10,427 bases of DNA, taken from positions 1-10,427 of the forward strand of contig CALGUM010000109.1 of NCBI GenBank assembly GCA_937902295.1, in the 5' to 3' direction. Within the stretch, counting starts at the first letter, position 1. Every line of letters begins with the position of its first letter. Under the pieces are notes generated by a model. The model saw nothing but the letters and a program-made list of their open reading frames with translations. It made no database searches and was not told where the DNA came from. Source of the DNA: an uncultured Candidatus Saccharibacteria bacterium (GTDB lineage: Bacteria > Patescibacteriota > Saccharimonadia > Saccharimonadales > Saccharimonadaceae). The position numbers were made by a program, and so were the translations under genes. Of the stretch, positions 6,216 through 10,427 are shown in pieces.

Positions 6216-7427
6216 TTAAATTCCGTCCCTTTTTGTCCAGTCGGTTGCAAGGTCGAATCCATGCGGATGACGTACTGCGAAACCACCGGTATCGTACACT
6301 TTGCCTAGCCCCATACTTGTTTCTACGATTGAACATCGCGGGTAGTTGCCTAGATTTGCCGCCACGAGAACATAGCCATCGGTATCCACCTTTGCGCCGT
6401 CTGCACGAATGGTGTACGTACCGCCGCCACATGCGCGCATTACTACATTCATAGGTAAATCATAATACGTTTCACGATGTACAATACCCTTACTGTCAGT
6501 AAAATGATTCACACCCATTCCGGCGGTGAGCGGATGTGTTGTTTTGTTGCCAACTATTTCAATTTGCGCTTTCGGCTGGGTAGTGACTATCTCTTGAATT
6601 ATTTTACGTTCAGTCTCTTGACCCTCTACGCGCGTTATTTCATATACGACACTTTTTACTCCAGGCTTTCCAGGAGATTCTATAGTCCGTGTTCCTACTG
6701 GCGCGTCCGCATCAAGCACTTGGCGTACAGAGAACTCTATTGGCTCATCAATTGTCACCGTCTGTACCCCATCGCGCCATATCTCTATCGTCATATTCGC
6801 TTGGATTACTTCAGAAGTATCAGCAGACAAAGTATCCATCTGGTCTACTACAATGTCGTGTTCAGCAAGAAACTCTCCCACGGTGTCAGCTTGCGTGTAC
6901 AATTGCTGTGGTGCACCATATAGCAAAACGGTGACTGGTGTTGCCCGCTCAATATTGAGTTGGAGCCCGGGGCCGTTTGCCAACGGATCACTCGATTGCT
7001 CTAATCGTACCGTATCCTCATCGCGCACCGCTATATCTGCAGCTGTAGCAATCTCACGCGCAACACTACGTGCCGTGAGTATAGTATGTCGTGACATCCC
7101 ATCTACTACCGTCACAGGGTAGGCTCGATAAATATTTACTGTGTAGGTCTGAGTTGTATACTTTGTATCAAGCGCAGGCTCAACATGATCATGTGTTGCG
7201 ATAGTGACATTAGCTTGACGAAGTGTCTCGGCAATCGTATCAGCCCGTGTCAGTACTACACGCTTTTCACCCTGATCATAAATAGTAATGACACGCTGAC
7301 TAGGTTGTGACTCGTTGGAATCGGCGCGCACAGCCTGTATGCCGATCAGCATCCCAATAAAAACTGCTACGACTATAGCTAGTCGCAACAAAAAAATTCC
7401 TGTAAAATGAAAACTTGTTTTTTGCAT
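6216..7427 (-). CDS. YabE-like exported protein: DUF348 x3, G5, 3D-like domain
   Basis: 403-residue envelope protein. Residues 8-34 form an N-terminal hydrophobic signal/anchor. Three ubiquitin-like DUF348 repeats follow (about 45-86, 95-144, 157-206), each with a TV-x-D-G or T-x-x-T-V pattern, then a G5 domain (about 222-294, ending QPKAQIEIVG). The C-terminal part (325-400) looks like a 3D domain, the MltA/YabE-type wall-lytic fold, with VYDTGGFA (378-385) and GFDLATDW (390-397). Only two of the three namesake aspartates are clear (Asp379, Asp392); the first is apparently Asn358. Cys333 and Cys365 may form a disulfide. Order and content match Bacillus YabE. The likely role is peptidoglycan binding and cleavage. 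ATG 7427 is taken as start; an in-frame TTG at 7433 would add two residues. The gene has its own promoter and sits two bases before rsmA. It is a paralog of the gene upstream. Confidence 0.9.
   Translation of the reverse strand: MQKTSFHFTGIFLLRLAIVVAVFIGMLIGIQAVRADSNESQPSQRVITIYDQGEKRVVLTRADTIAETLRQANVTIATHDHVEPALDTKYTTQTYTVNIYRAYPVTVVDGMSRHTILTARSVAREIATAADIAVRDEDTVRLEQSSDPLANGPGLQLNIERATPVTVLLYGAPQQLYTQADTVGEFLAEHDIVVDQMDTLSADTSEVIQANMTIEIWRDGVQTVTIDEPIEFSVRQVLDADAPVGTRTIESPGKPGVKSVVYEITRVEGQETERKIIQEIVTTQPKAQIEIVGNKTTHPLTAGMGVNHFTDSKGIVHRETYYDLPMNVVMRACGGGTYTIRADGAKVDTDGYVLVAANLGNYPRCSIVETSMGLGKVYDTGGFAVRHPHGFDLATDWTKRDGI
7261..7283. repeat. 23-bp identical block shared by the two paralogs (second copy 8502-8524)
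   Basis: The two copies, 1241 bases apart, encode the same IYDQGEKR stretch of the first DUF348 repeat. A second shared block (7126-7139 and 8361-8374) encodes VNIYRA. These are remnants of duplicated genes, not a mobile repeat. Confidence 0.8.
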
Positions 7428-7469
7428 GTACAATGCTAGTACTATTGACCTAGGCCACCTCAGTTACTT

Positions 7470-7479
7470 ATAGCGCTAT
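7470..7479. promoter_or_regulatory. 10-bp perfect palindrome at the predicted start site of the YabE-like gene
   Basis: ATAGCGCTAT is self-complementary, overlaps the last two bases of the -10 and covers the expected transcription start. An operator would sit here, but a palindrome of this length is expected by chance several times in a window this size. Confidence 0.2.
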
Positions 7480-7506
7480 TGTATCACTCTACGACCACTG
7501 TCGCAA
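7478..7506 (-). promoter_or_regulatory. Candidate promoter for the YabE-like gene
   Basis: TTGCGA (7506-7501), a 17-base spacer and TACAAT (7483-7478) preceded by TGA (extended -10), all in the 86-base gap after the RPF gene. The predicted 5' leader is about 44 bases. It should drive the 3D-domain protein and rsmA. Confidence 0.55.
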
Positions 7507-7513
7507 ATGAACG

Positions 7514-8680
7514 TTACCGATACACGTCGGGTAGACTCGCGCCACAGCTTGGCCAAGGCTGCCAGCCTCGTCGTTCATATAGCTCACGCGCTGCTTGGTC
7601 TTGCACGCCTGGAGGCGCATCGGCCGGATCATGATATCCACCGTAATTTCCCCATGTGCCGTAACCGAACTGATATGCACCACGATACAACGGGTTTCGC
7701 TTGTTCGCATAGTCACCACCCGCTTCGCAGGCACGTAACTTCGTAAGCGCAGCTGCAAAGTCGCCATCAAAACTTGGCTTAGCGCCAACCACTTCAACCT
7801 GCGACTCTGGCTGTTTTGTCACTACAGACTGAATCTCTTTTCGTTCAACCTCTTCCCCATTTTTCATGACTACTTCGTAGGTGACAGTTTTCTTACCCTT
7901 TACTCCAAGTGTCTTAATGTCTTTATACCCGACCTCGCGATCAGCGTCTTGTATTTGCTCCACTGCAAAGTCGACATCCTGCTCTTCGGTAACAGTCTGT
8001 ACGCCGTTACGCCATACTTCAATTTTCATGCCTTCTGTGATTGCGTGAGATCGCTCGACAGACAGCGTATCGTCTTGTTCGATTGTAATATTCTTCTCTT
8101 TCAGGAGCTCACCGACCGTAGCTTGTTGCGTATACACAGTTGTCGCTTCGCCGTAGAGCACCAACGTCAGTGATGTTGCCCGTTCGATCGTGAGCTTACT
8201 ACCGACACCATCAGCGAGAAGATCAGTGGAGCGTTCAAGCTGCAAGAGATCTTCATCTTGCACCACAATACCTGCATGCTGCGCTATGTCTTTTGCAGAG
8301 CCGTATGGCGTCAGGACGCGATCACGTTTCATGCCGTCCACGATAACTACCGGGCGAGCACGATAAATATTTACAGTGTACGTCTGTGCAGCATCGGCAT
8401 ATTCGCTCTCTAGCGCTGGTTCGACACGATCATGGGTCGCTAGTCCGATATTGGCCTGTTTAAGGGTGCTAGCTACAGTCTTAGCTCGCGTCAGCACTAC
8501 GCGCTTTTCACCCTGATCATAAATTGTGACAACACGCTGGCCCGTTTCGGCCGGCTGTGTCTCAGACTTCGCCATCGCGACACTTGTCATACCAATAACG
8601 CCACACGCAGCACCAATAAGCACGATTACAACGCGCCACGATACTAAGTGGTGATGGTACAGTGTACTGAGATTCATCAT
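7514..8680 (-). CDS. RpfB-like exported protein: DUF348 x3, G5, RPF transglycosylase-like domain
   Basis: 388-residue resuscitation-promoting-factor-type protein. Residues 16-37 are a hydrophobic signal segment ending VAMA-K, a plausible signal peptidase I site. Three DUF348 repeats (about 49-90, 101-150, 163-212) precede a G5 domain (about 226-300). The RPF domain (about 308-384) has LRACEAGGDY with the catalytic Glu319 next to Cys318, GAYQFGYGTWGNYGG and a terminal WQPWPSC; Cys318 and Cys379 correspond to the conserved disulfide of this lysozyme-like fold. This is the full RpfB architecture of Actinobacteria. RPF enzymes cleave peptidoglycan glycan strands and promote growth or division. 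The start is uncertain: ATG 8680 or ATG 8677 are the first ATGs, and GTG 8704 would add eight residues; none has a clear Shine-Dalgarno. A promoter lies in the end of the NUDIX gene. It shares the whole N-terminal half with the next gene but not the C-terminal enzyme domain. Confidence 0.94.
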   Translation of the reverse strand: MMNLSTLYHHHLVSWRVVIVLIGAACGVIGMTSVAMAKSETQPAETGQRVVTIYDQGEKRVVLTRAKTVASTLKQANIGLATHDRVEPALESEYADAAQTYTVNIYRARPVVIVDGMKRDRVLTPYGSAKDIAQHAGIVVQDEDLLQLERSTDLLADGVGSKLTIERATSLTLVLYGEATTVYTQQATVGELLKEKNITIEQDDTLSVERSHAITEGMKIEVWRNGVQTVTEEQDVDFAVEQIQDADREVGYKDIKTLGVKGKKTVTYEVVMKNGEEVERKEIQSVVTKQPESQVEVVGAKPSFDGDFAAALTKLRACEAGGDYANKRNPLYRGAYQFGYGTWGNYGGYHDPADAPPGVQDQAARELYERRGWQPWPSCGASLPDVYR

Positions 8681-8725
8681 TTCGTTAATGGTAGTCGCCG
8701 ACACCTCGTACTGCGCATAGGCTTC

Positions 8726-9208
8726 TTACTCCATTCTATCAACTTTAACCTCTGTCGACAAGAGACTGCTCACGTGTGCCACGCTCTTTTGAGCACCTTC
8801 TGGTATATTCGTCGGGGCCACCCATCGCCAGCTGCGTATTTCCACGCGGTGCGCCACTATAGTGTCTGCGCGGGCCTGGTCAATACGCACAGCAAATAAC
8901 GGCGCCACGTAGCTATTCATTGTAACAACACCTAAACTTTTGAGCTCCGAAGGTGCGATACGGATGTGCAATTCTTCATAAACTTCGCGACAAGCTGCTG
9001 CCCTGTCCGTCTCTTTGCGACCGGCACCTCCCCCAGGAAGCGACCATTTCTTATCACCAATTGAATTTTGTACCAAAAGTATATCACCGTTTGGACGCAG
9101 TATTGCCACTCTCACGCGACGAACCGCAAAAATTTTATTGTGCCAGTAAAATATAAGTCGCGCCAGTGGACCAAAAAACTCTAAGAGGCGATAGTACGCA
9201 CGCCACAC
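8726..9208 (-). CDS. NUDIX hydrolase
   Basis: 160 residues. The Nudix box (G-x5-E-x7-RE-x2-EE) is complete apart from the terminal Gly: GGAGRKETDRAAACREVYEE starting near residue 59, then LHI with His where Gly is usual. The preceding strand has VRVAILRPNGDILLVQNS and KKWSLPGGG, typical of the MutT-like fold. The family hydrolyses nucleoside diphosphates linked to another group X. The substrate cannot be read from the sequence; an oxidised nucleotide or a sugar or lipid diphosphate is possible. Residues 1-30 (RLLEFFGPLARLIFYWHNKI) form an unusual hydrophobic/amphipathic extension ahead of the fold that could contact the membrane. The start is a GTG sharing one base with the helicase stop (TAGTG), so it is probably coupled to pcrA. 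Confidence 0.9.
   Translation of the reverse strand: MWRAYYRLLEFFGPLARLIFYWHNKIFAVRRVRVAILRPNGDILLVQNSIGDKKWSLPGGGAGRKETDRAAACREVYEELHIRIAPSELKSLGVVTMNSYVAPLFAVRIDQARADTIVAHRVEIRSWRWVAPTNIPEGAQKSVAHVSSLLSTEVKVDRME
8733..8761 (-). promoter_or_regulatory. Candidate promoter for the RpfB-like gene
   Basis: TTGTCG (8761-8756), a 17-base spacer and TAGAAT (8738-8733) preceded by TGA (extended -10). It overlaps the last codons of the NUDIX gene. The predicted leader to ATG 8680 is about 46 bases, close to that of the paralog. Confidence 0.5.
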
Positions 9209-10427
9209 TATAGCCGTTCCAACCGAGCATATTCAACATTGAGCTTTTTTCGAGACCCATTGTCGAACTCAACTGCAACTGCCATGCCATCGACTTCCAC
9301 GATTGTACCAGCACCAAACTGCGCGGATTTTACACGATCGCCTTCACTCAACATCGATTCGTCATAAAAATCTTCAAACGACGATGCGTGCTGAGGACAC
9401 TGAGCAGCCGCGTCCGGTGACATCATACCGTCAATTTCCCGTAGGAATCTGGATGGTTCATTGTAATTAGTCTGCTGAAACACGCGACGGCTTGAGGCAT
9501 AGCTCAGCCACAACTCTTCTCGGGCGCGCGTCATACCTACGTAGCACAATCGACGCTCCTCCTCGACATCATCCGCAGTTCCATCGAACACGCGAGCATG
9601 TGGCAAAATACCCTCTTCCATTCCGACCATGTGCACCACAGGGAATTCAAGCCCTTTCGCGGCATGAAGTGTCATGAGCGTCACCTGGCCTTTTTCGGTC
9701 GATGTGTCGGTACTCGACATCAACGCCACCTCCTCCAAAAAGGTCTGCACGTCGCCATAGGTCGCCGCTTCTGCTACAAGTGAACCAATGTTCTCCATTC
9801 TTTCTTCTGCTTTTGGTGTTCCGTCATCGATGTGCGTACGATACTGCGCCACATCAAAAACGTATTGTATAAGTTCACCAGGTGGCAGCTGGTCTTGGAT
9901 TTTTGTCTGCACGATACGAAACATATCACCAAGACTTACGAGCGCATGACGCGCACGCGCAGTAATCGTCGTTGCCTGATCGGCGTTTGCCATGGCCGCT
10001 ACGATATCCATACCTGTAGTCGCTTGCCAAGATAAAAATTTTTGTACACTTACCGCACCAATACCGCGGACTGGCGTATTCACGATACGCAAAAAACTTG
10101 CCGCATCATGTGGCTGATACGCCAAACGCAGATACGCCAACAGGTCCTTGACTTCCGAGCGGTCGAGAAAGCGCATACCCCCGATAATCTGCAGTGGAAT
10201 AAATCGCTGGCGGAACGCGCGCTCCAATGCAAAACTCTGCGCATTTGTGCGATACAATATTGCAAAATCATCGTAGGTTCTCGCGCCCAAATTCACTTGC
10301 ACACCCACATGGTCAGCGACCGCCGCTGCCTCTTCGTCCTCATTATAATATCCATGGAGCTGTAGAGGTGAACCTTGTCCGCCGTCAGTCCACAGCATTT
10401 GATCTGTACGCTGAGTGTTGTGTGCAC
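9208..10427 (-). CDS. PcrA/UvrD-type 3'-5' DNA helicase, N-terminus outside window
   Basis: 406 C-terminal residues of a superfamily 1A helicase; the frame is open through the right edge, so the N-terminal ATPase motifs (Walker A and B) are outside. Visible elements, numbered from Met at 10398: YRTNAQSFALE (49-59, motif IV), the 2B-domain stretch from about 80 to 235 including TPVRGIG, motif V TLMTLHAAKGLEF (240-252) with VGMEEGILPH, and motif VI EEERRLCYVGMTRARE (279-294). The last 45 residues (GDRVKSAQFGAGTIVEVDG onward) form the Tudor-like domain typical of PcrA/UvrD, which binds RNA polymerase. The helicase unwinds DNA in nucleotide-excision and mismatch repair, removes Rad51-like filaments and helps at stalled polymerase. 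PcrA versus UvrD naming cannot be settled from this part. Confidence 0.95.
   Translation of the reverse strand, partial: AHNTQRTDQMLWTDGGQGSPLQLHGYYNEDEEAAAVADHVGVQVNLGARTYDDFAILYRTNAQSFALERAFRQRFIPLQIIGGMRFLDRSEVKDLLAYLRLAYQPHDAASFLRIVNTPVRGIGAVSVQKFLSWQATTGMDIVAAMANADQATTITARARHALVSLGDMFRIVQTKIQDQLPPGELIQYVFDVAQYRTHIDDGTPKAEERMENIGSLVAEAATYGDVQTFLEEVALMSSTDTSTEKGQVTLMTLHAAKGLEFPVVHMVGMEEGILPHARVFDGTADDVEEERRLCYVGMTRAREELWLSYASSRRVFQQTNYNEPSRFLREIDGMMSPDAAAQCPQHASSFEDFYDESMLSEGDRVKSAQFGAGTIVEVDGMAVAVEFDNGSRKKLNVEYARLERL

Noticed and set aside
6237..6262. T-arm-like GGTCGAATCC hinting at a tRNA on the plus strand
   Set aside because: No matching acceptor, D or anticodon stems around it, and it lies inside the well-supported 3D-domain coding sequence.
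6477..6923. 148-codon plus-strand frame and other long plus-strand frames
   Set aside because: All lie antisense to recognised genes, show no domain, and have odd composition rich in Tyr, Arg and His.
7428..7477. Riboswitch in the leader of the YabE-like gene, by analogy with ydaO/c-di-AMP control of rpf genes in Actinobacteria
   Set aside because: The predicted leader is about 44 bases, far too short for that riboswitch, and no strong stems are visible.
1..10427. UGA recoding as in Gracilibacteria/Absconditabacteria
   Set aside because: TGA ends metG, the cysteine desulfurase and both small unknowns at the expected family lengths or at coupled overlaps.
1..10427. CRISPR array, transposon, prophage or defence island
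   Set aside because: No spaced short repeats, transposase motifs, terminal inverted repeats or phage genes; nearly every base is in housekeeping or envelope genes.

Overview
The window is a densely packed, one-directional stretch from what looks like a Candidatus Saccharibacteria (TM7) or closely related Patescibacteria/CPR genome. All twelve credible genes lie on the minus strand, so transcription runs from high to low coordinates. The assignment is an inference. It rests on the YabE/RpfB-type wall-protein genes beside rsmA, metG and tatD, on a YdcF-like protein and a 164-residue conserved-looking hypothetical resembling ones I associate with this group, on a single type IV-like prepilin, and on very short gaps with many stop/start overlaps. 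TGA is used as a normal stop codon, so this is not the UGA-glycine code of Gracilibacteria/Absconditabacteria.

Layout in transcription order. At the right edge is the C-terminal part of a PcrA/UvrD helicase (9208-10427, 5' end outside the window). It overlaps by one base a NUDIX hydrolase (8726-9208). Two paralogous exported proteins follow (7514-8680 and 6216-7427). Both have an N-terminal membrane/signal segment, three DUF348-like repeats and a G5 domain. The first ends in a resuscitation-promoting-factor (RPF) transglycosylase-like domain, the second in a 3D-like domain. Next come rsmA/ksgA (5419-6213), a type IV prepilin (4711-5373), metG (3150-4643), tatD (2390-3169), a 62-residue unknown (2180-2368), a 164-residue unknown (1689-2183), a class V cysteine desulfurase (499-1659) and the N-terminal part of a YdcF/DUF218 membrane-anchored protein (1-502).

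The combination metG, tatD, rpf/yabE and ksgA matches a well-known monoderm gene neighbourhood (metS-yabD-yabE-rnmV-ksgA in Bacillus; metG-tatD-rpfB-ksgA in Actinobacteria). Here it is split and reordered: rpf-yabE-ksgA precede, a pilin intervenes, then metG-tatD, and rnmV is absent from the window. The side-by-side RpfB-like and YabE-like architectures are the most notable content.

Four candidate promoters can be read: before the RPF protein, the 3D protein, the prepilin and metG. All four carry an extended -10 (TGn) element. The ones before metG and the prepilin sit so close to the start codon that the mRNAs would be leaderless or nearly so. From metG to the left end there is no convincing promoter or terminator, and genes overlap or nearly abut, consistent with one transcript. 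No gene-free stretch exceeds about 90 bases. No tRNA, rRNA, CRISPR array, insertion sequence or origin was found.
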